DNA from: Carbonactinospora thermoautotrophica
GTDB taxonomy: Bacteria > Actinomycetota > Actinomycetes > Streptomycetales > Carbonactinosporaceae
Assembly: GCF_001543895.1 (NCBI RefSeq)
Contig: NZ_JYIJ01000018.1
Span: 124,001 to 188,000, forward strand
Direction: 5' to 3'
DNA: 64,000 nt
Shown here: positions 56,191-63,879 of the stretch, piece after piece
How positions within the stretch are numbered: position 1 is the first letter of the stretch
Layout: each line of letters starts with the position of its first letter
Made by a program: the position numbers and the translations under genes
The notes under the pieces: generated by a model
The model's database searches: none
What the model was told of the DNA's origin: nothing
Seen by the model: the letters and a program-made list of their open reading frames with translations, nothing else

Positions 56191-56970
56191 TCACGCAGTG
56201 GTGATCACGGCGAAGGGAGCGCCGAAGGGGTCGGTGAGCAAAGCCACGCGGCCCACATCCTCAATGTCCTCGGGCGACATGGGCACGGTGCCGCCTCGCT
56301 CGGAGGCCGTGGCGACCACGGCGTCGCAGTCGGCCACCTCGAAGTACGGCTGCCAGCGCGGCGTCATCCCCGCGCTGAGCATCGCGTCGTTGAGCCCCAT
56401 GAGCCCGCCCTGGCTGGCTTCCTGCCCGCCGCCGGACGGGCGGACGACGGTGTAGGTGAACCCGCCCATCGGCACGTCCTCGTACGCCCAGCCGAACACC
56501 GAGTGGTAGAAGGCCTTCGCCGCGGCCGGGTCCGTGGTGTACAGCTCGGTCCAATACAGCGTGTTCGGGACGGTGACCGCGTCCAGGCCCTTGTTCTCAC
56601 CGGGCTGCCAGACGGCGAACTGCGCGCCGGTGGGGTCGGTGAAGCCGGCCATCCGGCCCCGGGTGAAGACGTCGAACGGCGCGAAGCGCACGGTGCCGCC
56701 GGCCTGCTCGACCGCTTTGGCGGTGGCGTCCGCGTCGACGGTGTGGAAGTACACCGTCCACGCCGAACTCACCCCTTGCTCAGTGAGCGGACCTGCGGCG
56801 GCGACGGTCTTCCCTTCCAGCGTGAACATGCCGTAGCACCCGGCTTCGGGTCCTGCGGACCGGAACTCCCAGCCGAACAGGGCACCGTAGAAGGCGGCCG
56901 CGGCCTCGACGTCAGGGGTGCCTAGGTCGACCCAGACGGGGGCCCCGGGGACGTAATCGGTCGTGAGCAT
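56191..56970 (-). CDS. VOC family protein, two glyoxalase-like domains
   Basis: A 259-residue protein with two vicinal-oxygen-chelate modules. The first is VWVDLGTPDVEAAAAFYGALFGWE (residues 12-35), the second TLYWTELYTTDPAAAKAFYHSVFGWAYEDV (about 138-167). The family includes dioxygenases, glyoxalases and antibiotic-binding proteins; the length and domain pair match members seen with antibiotic resistance or metabolite binding. ATG 56970 is preceded by AAAGGA. The substrate is unknown. Confidence 0.85.
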   Translation of the reverse strand: MLTTDYVPGAPVWVDLGTPDVEAAAAFYGALFGWEFRSAGPEAGCYGMFTLEGKTVAAAGPLTEQGVSSAWTVYFHTVDADATAKAVEQAGGTVRFAPFDVFTRGRMAGFTDPTGAQFAVWQPGENKGLDAVTVPNTLYWTELYTTDPAAAKAFYHSVFGWAYEDVPMGGFTYTVVRPSGGGQEASQGGLMGLNDAMLSAGMTPRWQPYFEVADCDAVVATASERGGTVPMSPEDIEDVGRVALLTDPFGAPFAVITTA

Positions 56971-57413
56971 GGCGTTGATCCTTTGATGCGTTACCGTTGC
57001 GGGGCCGCCCGCCGGACGCGAGCGAATGGACGGCACTTTATGGACAGAGCCACAGCCTGGCAGGGGCCTACGACATCCGCCGGGCGCGGCACCGGCAAGC
57101 CGACCCAGCGCCCTCACCGTCGCCGAGATCCGTCTTCGGCGCTGTCCACTCCACAGGTCCAACGGGTGGGCAATCTCCTGCGCTGACCCGGCAGGCGTTT
57201 GCGGCACCGAGCTCAAGGTCGGCACAGCCACCGATGGCTTGCCCAACGACCGCACCGGCCGATCGGACGGTGGAGGGCGGGCCGACACGGTACGTCCTGC
57301 GCGCCCGGTCGTCCTACGCTGCTCCTACCTGCGCGTCGGGCGGCCGCCGGCCGGAGTGCCTGGCGCGGTGCGGTCACCGGGCGGCCCGCCGCGCTCCCGT
57401 GGAAGGAGCACGC
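56971..57413. other. Divergent intergenic region, no gene seen
   Basis: About 440 bases between two divergent VOC genes. Short frames exist on both strands but have no ribosome binding site or recognisable product. It presumably holds both promoters. Confidence 0.5.
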
Positions 57414-57818
57414 GTGATCGGCAACCTGCAGTGCGTGGTGCTGGACTGCCCCGCCCCCCTCGAACTCGCCCAGTTCTACCAGTCGCTCCTCGGCGGCACG
57501 GTCAACCAGCCCGACCCCCGGTGGTCGCTCGACGACGACTGGGCGACCCTCCACACCGGCTCCGGCCTGGTGCTCGCCTTCCAGCGCGTGGACGACTACC
57601 GGCCACCACAGTGGCCGGACCCCGCCCGCCCGCAGCAGTTCCACCTCGACATCGGGGTCGAGGACCTCGACCGGGCCCAGCGGCAGGTCCTCGCTCTCGG
57701 CGCCACGCTGCTCGACGCCGGCGACGGCACCCGCGGCTGGCGGGTCTACGCCGACCCCGTAGGTCACCCCTTCTGCCTCGTCCGCGACCTGACCGGCCCC
57801 GCCGACGCCGTCACCTGA
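57414..57818 (+). CDS. VOC family protein, single domain
   Basis: A 134-residue glyoxalase/bleomycin-resistance-like protein: NLQCVVLDCPAPLELAQFYQSLLGG at the start, then HLDIGVEDLDRAQRQVLALGA and DPVGHPFCLVRD near the end. GTG 57414 is preceded by GGAAGGAG with five bases spacing. No partner gene is apparent. The exact role is unknown. Confidence 0.88.
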   Translation: MIGNLQCVVLDCPAPLELAQFYQSLLGGTVNQPDPRWSLDDDWATLHTGSGLVLAFQRVDDYRPPQWPDPARPQQFHLDIGVEDLDRAQRQVLALGATLLDAGDGTRGWRVYADPVGHPFCLVRDLTGPADAVT

Positions 57819-57977
57819 GCGCCTGGCCGGTCGCCCACGCTCCCTGCGGTGGGCTCAGTATCGCCGCCCCCCCTTGCCGACCGAGTGTGCGCCAGCAGCC
57901 AGGGCGGCGGAGGAAAGCGGGGACCCGGTTCCCGCCTCCGACGCCGGCCAACAGCCGGGCGCGTACGCCGGAGGCGC

Positions 57978-58856
57978 TCACGTGACCAGGCGTGCCGCCT
58001 CGGCGAGCAGCTCGCTCTGCCGGAACCGGTCCTCGGTGAACGGCATGCCGATGATGCGGGTCGCGCCGGCTTCGGCCAGCTCGGCGAAGCGCTCCGCGGC
58101 CTGTGCCGAAGAGCCGGTCACCAGCGCCTGGCGGGCCTCGTCCTCGGTCATCCCATACTCGGTCAGCGAGCGGACCTGGGCATCGAGCAGCGACGTTGGA
58201 AGATCGCCGAGGCCGGGGCTCACGCTGACGGTTATGCCAGGTGTCGGGCGGCCGTACTCGGCGGCGAGGTCGACCAGCTCCCGCGCGGCGGCAGCGATCT
58301 TCTTCGGCGATGAGACGCCGGATACCACTCGTCGCCGTACCGCGCGGCGTGCCGCAGCGCCGCCGGCCCCCGCCGATCAGCACGGGCGGCATGGTCGCCT
58401 CCGGCGCGAGTGTGACCTCCTCGCCGTCTACCACTGTCGGTTCGCCCTCCACCAGGCTCGGCAGCACCTCCAGCGCTGCGTCGGTCCGCTTGCCCCGCTC
58501 GCGGTACGGCACGCCGACCGCCCGCCATGCCGCGTCTCTGCGCACGTCGCCGCCGGCACCGACGCCCAGCAGCACCCGGTCGCCCGAAAGGTGCTGCAAG
58601 GTGGCCACCTGCTTGGCGGCCCAGGCCACCGGGCGCAGCGCCAGGATCAGCACGCCGAAGCCGAGCTGCTCAGTGGCGGCCGCCGCGGTGGCCAGTACCA
58701 GCGTGCTGTCCAGGATCGGGCGCACCGGGATCAAGTGGTCGCCGACCCACACCGATTCCAGCCCTGCCTCCTCGGCGTGCCGGACGTGTGAAGCGATGCT
58801 GCCGGCCCCGTCGACGCCGAACGGCGGCAGGTACACGCCACCTTCACGGGGCTCAT
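57978..58856 (-). pseudogene. LLM-class F420-dependent oxidoreductase, frameshifted
   Basis: Coding similarity to luciferase-like F420 oxidoreductases runs through three frames: VYLPPFGVDGAGSIASHVRHAEEAGLESVWVGDH from about 58840, PAALRHAARYGDEWYP around 58330-58365, and SSPKKIAAAARELVDLAAEYG to the end. The likely start is ATG 58856. Single bases appear to be missing near 58845, 58365 and 58318. The original would have been about 293 codons. Its ATG overlaps the stop of the quinone-reductase-like gene, so the two formed an operon. It is either decaying or affected by sequencing errors in GC runs. Confidence 0.75.
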
Positions 58857-59811
58857 CACCGCACCTCCAGCAGGGTCCTTCCCACGGTGGCCCGCGACTG
58901 GATGGCCGCGTGCGCGTCGGCGGCCCGGTCCAGCGGGAACCACTGTCCGATCACCGGGCGCAGCCGGCCGGCCGCCGCCTCGGCCAGCGCGCTCTCGGTG
59001 AACGCGCGGATCTCCTCCGGCGACGCCGCCGGTCGCACCAGGGTCACCCCACGGGCCGCGGCCGCCTCGTCGGAGATACCCGCCCATTCGCCGCTCGCGA
59101 GTCCGTAGCTGAGCATCCGCCCGCCACGGTCGAGCAGCTCGAACGCCGATCGGCCGATGTCACCGCCGACCTCGTCGAATACGACGTCCACCCCGCCGAC
59201 GGCCTCACCTACCCGCTCCGTCCAGTCCGGCTGCCGGTAATCGACCGCCACGTCGGCACCCAGGTCGCGCGCCAGCTCGACCTTGCGTGGGCCGCCCGCC
59301 GCCGCGACGACCTTGGCGCCGGCAGCCCGCGCGAGCTGAACCAGCAGCGTGCCCACGCCGCCCGCCGCCGCCTCGACCAGGACCCGCTCCCCGCCGCGCA
59401 GCCCGGCCGCCCGGATCAGCATCATCGCGGTACGCCCATCGGCCAGCAACGCCACAGCGGCGTCGAGATCCAGGCCGTCCGGTACCTCGAAGACCCCGCC
59501 GGCATCCACCGCGACGCGCTCGGCGTAGCCGCCCGAACCGCCGGTGCTGCTGACCACCCGCTTGCCGACCAGTCCCTCGTCGGCGGCCGCACCCACCGCG
59601 GTGACCACACCGCCGACGCCGTTGCCCGGGATCATCGGCAGCTCCGCCTTGAACGGCCCTGCGCCGTGGCGCGGAACTGGGTCACCACGAAGGTGATGTT
59701 GGCGAACGCCACTTCGATCAGCGCCTGCCCGGGCCCGGCCACCGGATCCGGCGCGTCGCCCGCGACGAGCACCTCGGGCCCGCTGAACCCCCTCAACCAC
59801 ACCGCACGCAT
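58856..59811 (-). pseudogene. Zinc-binding-dehydrogenase/quinone reductase-like protein, frameshifted
   Basis: An MDR-family NADPH-dependent reductase whose N-terminus (MRAVWLRGFSGPEVLVAGDAPDPVAGPGQALIEV) is in a different frame from the rest (PFKAELPMIPGNGVGGVV... onward, with VEAAAGGVGTLLVQLARAAGAKVVAAA as the NADP motif). One C is missing near 59656 (GGCCG where GGCCCG restores the frame). The intact version would be about 318 residues. The gene is first of a two-gene unit with the F420 oxidoreductase; both carry one-base losses. Confidence 0.75.
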
Positions 59812-59911
59812 GAGTTCTCCCCGATCAACCCGCTTTCCGGGCGAGTCTGCAACCTCAACTTGACTGATATGAGTCGTCCTGCCCCGGTGCGGGGCAGGAC
59901 GACTCATCGTG

Positions 59912-61048
59912 TCAGGCCGGCAGCTCCCAGATCCGCCCGGACTCGTGCCAGATCCACTGGCGCTCGGGGGTGACGGTGATCCCGAACGTCCACGGCCCGG
60001 GCCGCCCGGCCTCGACCCACCAGCGCCAGGTGTCCTCGACCAGGCCCCACAGGTCACGCGGGCCGACGTACGCGGTTTGTTGTTGTGGCATGTCGACCAC
60101 GGCGAGGGACCCGTCGTCGGCCTCCAGCCAGTACGACGCGGACTCGTCCTCGCCCCGCCCCACGCTGGCGTCGGCGTCGATCACCGGCAGGCCCGCCACC
60201 CAGGCCGGGAACCGGTCCCCGATGAACTCCTCCGGGTCGAGCGTGATCGGCCGGGTGGGCGGGTCACCGAACCGCTCGGCCTGGTCCGGCCGGCCGGCTG
60301 GCCGGTGGGCGCGCAGCCGCATGAACGCCACGTCCCTGGCCAACAGCCGCCCGGCCGCGGTGCCGTCGCCGCGCACGTCCAGGCGGACCAGCCCTTGATT
60401 CCCGAACGGGCCGGCCAGCGGTGCCAAGATCAGCCCGCCGGGGCGGGTCTGCTCCACCCACGCGTACGGGATCCACCGCACCGAGCAGGTGGCGATCACC
60501 CGGTCGTACGGCGCGCCGTCCGGCCAGCCGGCCGCCCCGTCGCCGGTCACCAGGCACGGCTTGTACCCGGCCGTGGTGAGCGCCTCGCCGGCGGCGGCCG
60601 CCACCGCCGGGTCGACCTCCACGGTCACGACCTGGTCGTCGCCGAGCCGTGCGGCGAGCAGCGCCGCCGAGTAGCCCGACCCGGTGCCGATCTCCAGCAC
60701 CCGCTGCCCGTCCGATACCTCGAGCTCCTCGAGCATCGTGACCACCAGCTCGGGCATCGTGGCCGAGCTGGAGGGACAGCGGCCCCGGTCCCCGGGTCGC
60801 GCGTCGACCAGGTCGTCGACCTGAGTGACCGGGGTCAGGCGGGCGTCGTAGGCGAGTTCCAGCCGCTGGTCCGCGTCCAGCTCCCGCGCGGTGTACCAGC
60901 CGTCGTCGCCCAGCAGCCAGACCAGCCGGGGCACGAACACCTCCCGCGGCACCGTCTCCACGGCGGCCCGCCACGCCGGATCGGTGAGCACGCCCGCCCG
61001 GACGAGCTGGTCGACCAGCCGTGCCCGGTACGCCTCGATGGAGGTCAC
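59912..61048 (-). CDS. Isoaspartyl-methyltransferase-like enzyme, probable RiPP-modifying
   Basis: A 378-residue protein. Residues about 1-235 are a PIMT fold: REVFVPR near residue 35, SSSATMPELV (93-102, the PIMT signature), SAM motif I LEIGTGSG (118-125), VVTVEVDP and the GDGAAGWPDGAPYDRVIA strand. About 140 extra residues follow, a C-terminal extension found in PIMT homologues that modify ribosomal peptides. Ordinary PIMTs (about 210 residues) repair isoaspartate; homologues in lanthipeptide, graspetide and imiditide loci methylate Asp to make aspartimide. GTG 61048 overlaps the stop of a 47-residue peptide gene. No other RiPP enzyme is nearby. Confidence 0.85.
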   Translation of the reverse strand: MTSIEAYRARLVDQLVRAGVLTDPAWRAAVETVPREVFVPRLVWLLGDDGWYTARELDADQRLELAYDARLTPVTQVDDLVDARPGDRGRCPSSSATMPELVVTMLEELEVSDGQRVLEIGTGSGYSAALLAARLGDDQVVTVEVDPAVAAAAGEALTTAGYKPCLVTGDGAAGWPDGAPYDRVIATCSVRWIPYAWVEQTRPGGLILAPLAGPFGNQGLVRLDVRGDGTAAGRLLARDVAFMRLRAHRPAGRPDQAERFGDPPTRPITLDPEEFIGDRFPAWVAGLPVIDADASVGRGEDESASYWLEADDGSLAVVDMPQQQTAYVGPRDLWGLVEDTWRWWVEAGRPGPWTFGITVTPERQWIWHESGRIWELPA

Positions 61049-61188
61049 TTCTTCTGGCCTTCCCCGCGCCAGGTCTTCCCCTGACCCTGGTCCTTGTCCT
61101 TCGGGATCTTCACGTCGGTTTCCTTCGACCCGCGGTGCCCGTCCGGGGTCGCCTTGCCCAGGTTCACGTCGCCGCTGTGCCGGCCCAT
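61045..61188 (-). CDS. Basic 47-residue peptide, candidate imiditide precursor
   Basis: The peptide starts at ATG 61188 with GAGGAGA five bases upstream and reads MGRHSGDVNLGKATPDGHRG to about residue 20, then a Lys/Asp-rich part ending in GEGQKK. It has 11 Lys/Arg and 7 Asp/Glu, no cysteine and only one aromatic residue. Asp16 is followed by Gly (PDGHRG), the most aspartimide-prone context. The stop overlaps the methyltransferase start (GTGA), so the pair is translated together. This matches the known two-gene imiditide layout of a positively charged precursor and a PIMT homologue. Confidence 0.75.
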   Translation of the reverse strand: MGRHSGDVNLGKATPDGHRGSKETDVKIPKDKDQGQGKTWRGEGQKK

Positions 61189-61294
61189 GTTTCTCTCCTC
61201 AGCCACGTCAGAGCCGGTGCCGCCGCTGATCGTGGCACGATTCGACACGGTCCGCCCACGCTTGTCGCAATCACGCCAGCCCGGGGAAACAAAA

Positions 61295-61326
61295 CCGCCC
61301 GGTCCCTCACACGAGGGGCCGGGCGG
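61295..61326 (-). terminator. Hairpin with U tract upstream of the peptide gene
   Basis: CCGCCCGGTCCCTC and GAGGGGCCGGGCGG form a 14-bp stem (one G-T pair) around ACAC. On the minus strand it is followed by TTTTGTTT, a proper terminator tail, yet no minus-strand gene lies behind it in the window. It could therefore act as an attenuator in the leader of the peptide-methyltransferase unit or end an antisense transcript. Confidence 0.65.
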
Positions 61327-61369
61327 CTCTCTGCTGTTTCCAGGGAGATCGCTACGACATACCCTGAAA

Positions 61370-61380
61370 CGTGATCGAGA
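61370..61380. promoter_or_regulatory. CGTGATCGAGA motif, copy 1
   Basis: An 11-base sequence that recurs exactly at 62800-62810, before the small-gene unit. Copy 1 lies 87 bases before the XRE regulator start. A shared operator for the regulator is a reasonable inference. Confidence 0.4.
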
Positions 61381-61466
61381 CTACGTGCAGGCTACAAGAT
61401 CCGCCGCGTACCGGCCAACGCCGCCGGCGGATCCGCACGCCTGCCGCCTGTGCTGGGAGGTGGCAC

Positions 61467-62705
61467 GTGGCCCATATCGAGATCGACGCCGCCGATGTTG
61501 GCCGCCGCATCCAACGGCGCCGCGAACAGATCGGCAAGAGCCGAGCGACCGTCGCCGGGCTCTGCGGCCACGGCGAAAGCTGGCTGAAGAAAATCGAACG
61601 CGGCGAACGCTGGGTGTCCCTGCCCGAGCTGTACCGGCTCGGTGCCGTGCTCGAGGTGCGTGACCTGTCCGAGCTCACCGGGGGCGGTATCCCGAGCATG
61701 ATTACCGCCCGCCCCACGCATCCGGACCTGCCTACGGTCAGGGACGCGATGATGAGCGTGGATGCGGTCACCGCCGACCGTGAGCCGGCTGACGTCACCG
61801 ACCTGCGCCGCCAGCTCGACGACGCGTGGCGCACCTGGCACACCTCACCCACGCAGCGCTCCGACGCTGCCGATGTCCTACCCGGCCTGATCGTCGACAT
61901 GCGGCACGCCGCCCGCGTCTACGACGGCACCGAACGGCGCCGCGCGCTCACGCTGCTCTCCGAGACGTACCACCTCGCTCAGGCGTACCTCGCCTGGCAG
62001 TCGAGCCCGGAACTGCTGTGGATGAGCACCGACCGCGCGCTGACAGCCGCCGAGCAGGCCGATGACATGTTGGCCTTGGCGTCCGCGGTCTGGTACTACG
62101 CGCACGCGGTACGCGCGGTCGGCGAGGGCGAGCGCGCGACCGAGATGGTCGTGACGATGGCGGAGCAGATCGAGCCGCGGCTTGAGAGGTTCGACGGGCC
62201 AGACTTCGTTGAGCATCTGGCGATGTGGGGAACCCTGTATCTGTGCGCCGCGCTGACCGTCGCGCGGGCCGGCGACTCCGGCGACGCGTGGCGGTACTGG
62301 GACCGCGCCGACTCGGCGGCGCGCAGGCTGCCGGACGGATACGCGCACCCGTGGCACATGTTCGGCCGCGCCAACGTCGACCTGTACGGGGTGTCGATCG
62401 CAGTCGAGCTCAACCACCCCGAGGAGGCGCTGCGACGAGCCCAGGACATCCGCCTGTCGTCGATCCCCTCACGTGAACGGCGGGCCCGGCACCTGATCGA
62501 GCTCGCGCGCGGCTACCACCGCGACGGCGACCAGCTCGGCACGGTGAACATGCTCAAGCAGTCGTACGAGGTGTCACCGGAGGTGCTTCGGTACAACGTC
62601 ATCGGCCGGGCGATGCTGCGCGACCTGGTGCGCAAGGGCCGGGCAAGCGTCCGGGACGACGTCGAGCGGCTGGCGGAGGAGACGGGCGTGCTCGTCGACG
62701 TGTGA
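61467..62705 (+). CDS. XRE-family helix-turn-helix regulator with TPR-like domain
   Basis: A 412-residue regulator. Residues 8-65 form the HTH (GRRIQRRREQIGKSRATVAGLCGHGESWLKKIERGERW), the remainder is helical with TPR-like repeats (ALTLLSETYHLAQAYLAW, AAEQADDMLALASAVWYYAHA, and more). Such regulators are common in actinobacterial mobile elements and biosynthetic loci. GTG 61467 is preceded by GGGAGG with six bases spacing. It is divergent from the methyltransferase unit and may control it or the small genes downstream. Ligand unknown. Confidence 0.88.
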   Translation: MAHIEIDAADVGRRIQRRREQIGKSRATVAGLCGHGESWLKKIERGERWVSLPELYRLGAVLEVRDLSELTGGGIPSMITARPTHPDLPTVRDAMMSVDAVTADREPADVTDLRRQLDDAWRTWHTSPTQRSDAADVLPGLIVDMRHAARVYDGTERRRALTLLSETYHLAQAYLAWQSSPELLWMSTDRALTAAEQADDMLALASAVWYYAHAVRAVGEGERATEMVVTMAEQIEPRLERFDGPDFVEHLAMWGTLYLCAALTVARAGDSGDAWRYWDRADSAARRLPDGYAHPWHMFGRANVDLYGVSIAVELNHPEEALRRAQDIRLSSIPSRERRARHLIELARGYHRDGDQLGTVNMLKQSYEVSPEVLRYNVIGRAMLRDLVRKGRASVRDDVERLAEETGVLVDV

Positions 62706-62722
62706 CCGCGTCGGGCCCGCAA

Positions 62723-62760
62723 GGGGCCCAGATCGGGACAGGGGCCCAGATCGGGCCCCT
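62723..62760. terminator. Repeat and hairpin after the XRE gene
   Basis: GGGGCCCAGATCGGG occurs twice (62723-62737 and 62741-62755). The second copy forms an eight-base hairpin, AGGGGCCC/GGGCCCCT at 62740-62760, followed by TCTCGCG. It probably ends the regulator transcript. Confidence 0.65.
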
Positions 62761-62799
62761 TCTCGCGTTGATGGGTCTATATGGTCACCGGGCACAGAC

Positions 62800-62819
62800 C
62801 GTGATCGAGATCTCACGGG
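62800..62819. promoter_or_regulatory. CGTGATCGAGA motif, copy 2, within a palindrome
   Basis: CCGTGATCGAGATCTCACGG (62799-62818) is an inverted repeat with CCGTGA/TCACGG arms and a GATC on each side. It lies about 20 bases before the 55-residue small gene and shares 11 bases with copy 1 near the XRE gene. It is the best candidate operator for the regulator. Confidence 0.5.
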
Positions 62820-62831
62820 GAGAGGTGACCC

Positions 62832-62999
62832 ATGGTCAGCCGCGAGACCCTTGAGCGCGCCCTCGCCGCGTTACAGCGCATCCAGGAGCCCGAGCCGCCT
62901 GCGCCGGCCGCCCCGATCCGCCTGGTGCCGGACGTCACCCCGCTGCCGCGGCGGACCCCGGCCAGGATCCCTGGCCAGCGGCGAGGGGAGGCACGGTGA
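62832..62999 (+). CDS. Small protein 1 of the mobile-element-like unit (55 residues)
   Basis: A 55-residue protein starting at ATG 62832 after GGGGAGAGGTGACCC. It begins MVSRETLERALAALQRIQEP, an amphipathic helix, then is Pro/Arg rich. I know no family. Its stop overlaps the next start by four bases (GTGA). Small coupled frames of this sort are typical of actinobacterial integrative elements and plasmids. Confidence 0.6.
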   Translation: MVSRETLERALAALQRIQEPEPPAPAAPIRLVPDVTPLPRRTPARIPGQRRGEAR

Positions 63000-63247
63000 C
63001 CATCCCTCCACAGCAGAGCCCCAACGGCCACGTCACCCACTTCCCGCCGGCCCCGCCCACGCTGGAGGAATACCTGCAGGGCATCCGCGCCGGCGCGCAG
63101 ATCCAGAACCCGACGTTGCAGGACCTGCTCACGTACAAGCAGTGGACCGGCCTGCTCGCCGGCCTCGTCGCGAACCTGCTCGAAACCCACCCTGCCATCC
63201 GGCCCAGCGTCGAAGCGCACGCCCGCACGTGGGGGTGGCGAGGATGA
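62996..63247 (+). CDS. Small protein 2 of the mobile-element-like unit (83 residues)
   Basis: An 83-residue protein starting at GTG 62996, coupled to the 55-residue gene. After a Pro-rich start, EEYLQGIRAGAQIQNPTLQDLLTYKQWTGLLAGLVANLLETHP suggests a helical domain. No family is recognised. Its stop overlaps the next start (ATGA). Confidence 0.6.
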   Translation: MTIPPQQSPNGHVTHFPPAPPTLEEYLQGIRAGAQIQNPTLQDLLTYKQWTGLLAGLVANLLETHPAIRPSVEAHARTWGWRG

Positions 63248-63435
63248 CCGGGCAGACGTCCTCATCCGACATCGCCGTCAACCCGGCCGACCCGAACTGC
63301 GCCACCTGCCGCGGCAAGGGCAAGGTCATCGGCCGAGACGGGCGGGAGTGGCGCTGCACTCCATGCTCGGTGCGCTTGAGCTACGAGACCGAAGCCCGCA
63401 TCGGAGCGAACCCCCATGCGCCAGCCCAGTCGTGA
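63244..63435 (+). CDS. Small zinc-ribbon-like protein (63 residues)
   Basis: A 63-residue protein with two CxxC pairs: CATCRGKGKVIGRDGREWRC then CTPC, a likely zinc ribbon of about 25 residues. Proteins like this are frequent in actinobacterial integrative elements and may bind nucleic acid. ATG 63244 overlaps the previous stop; its stop is followed by the start of the next frame 20 bases inside (63416). Confidence 0.65.
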   Translation: MTGQTSSSDIAVNPADPNCATCRGKGKVIGRDGREWRCTPCSVRLSYETEARIGANPHAPAQS

Positions 63436-63523
63436 AACCGAGGTCACGCTGATCATCCTCGTCGGCCTGGTCCTGCTGGCGCTCCCCGGTTTCCTGTACG
63501 CCCTGGGCTGGCTGCCCCGCTGA
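63416..63523 (+). CDS. Small single-helix membrane peptide (35 residues)
   Basis: A 35-residue peptide reading MRQPSRETEVTLIILVGLVL and then LALPGFLYALGWLPR, with one membrane helix of about 20 residues. It overlaps the end of the zinc-ribbon gene in another frame. Its function is unknown; small membrane proteins of transfer or maintenance modules are of this size. Confidence 0.55.
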   Translation: MRQPSRETEVTLIILVGLVLLALPGFLYALGWLPR

Positions 63524-63670
63524 GCCAGCCCTCCCCTCGGCCGCCCCGACCCCCACCGCCCCCAGGGCGGGGACGGCCTCAAGCTACGGCCCGTCCCCAG
63601 GGAGCGGCAGAGGGTACGGGCCATTCCGGCGCCGGCGGTCCCCAGGGTTCGATGGGGATGGGGACCGGAC
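63524..63670. other. Non-coding start of the terminal region
   Basis: No gene is seen. GGGGACGG (63569-63576) pairs with CCGTCCCC (63591-63598) around a 14-base loop and could end the small-gene transcript. Confidence 0.5.
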
Positions 63671-63679
63671 CGGCGCGGC

Positions 63680-63723
63680 GGGCCGGCCAGCGAGTGACAG
63701 GGCTAGGGGACGCTGGCCGGCCC
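63680..63723. repeat. 13-bp inverted repeat A
   Basis: GGGCCGGCCAGCG and CGCTGGCCGGCCC, 18-base loop. It lies in a non-coding stretch and is one of several long perfect inverted repeats there. Confidence 0.75.
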
Positions 63724-63731
63724 CCCGATCT

Positions 63732-63765
63732 GGTGTCCGCGCCGCCCCTTCCCGGCGCGGACACC
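63732..63765. repeat. 13-bp inverted repeat B
   Basis: GGTGTCCGCGCCG and CGGCGCGGACACC, eight-base loop. It immediately follows repeat A. Unlikely to be a simple terminator because two such structures are stacked. Confidence 0.75.
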
Positions 63766-63879
63766 ACGGATCGCTGCCCTGGTACCCCCGCCGGGGCAGC
63801 ACCGGCCGCCCAGCGCATACCTCACCTCCACCTCCCCAGCGCTGGGCGGCCGCCCAGACGGCCCGGCCATGTCCCTGCA

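Noticed and set aside
58318-58365. Programmed frameshift in the F420 oxidoreductase gene
   Set aside because: No slippery heptamer is seen, and the gene needs more than one shift; loss of bases or sequencing errors explain it better.
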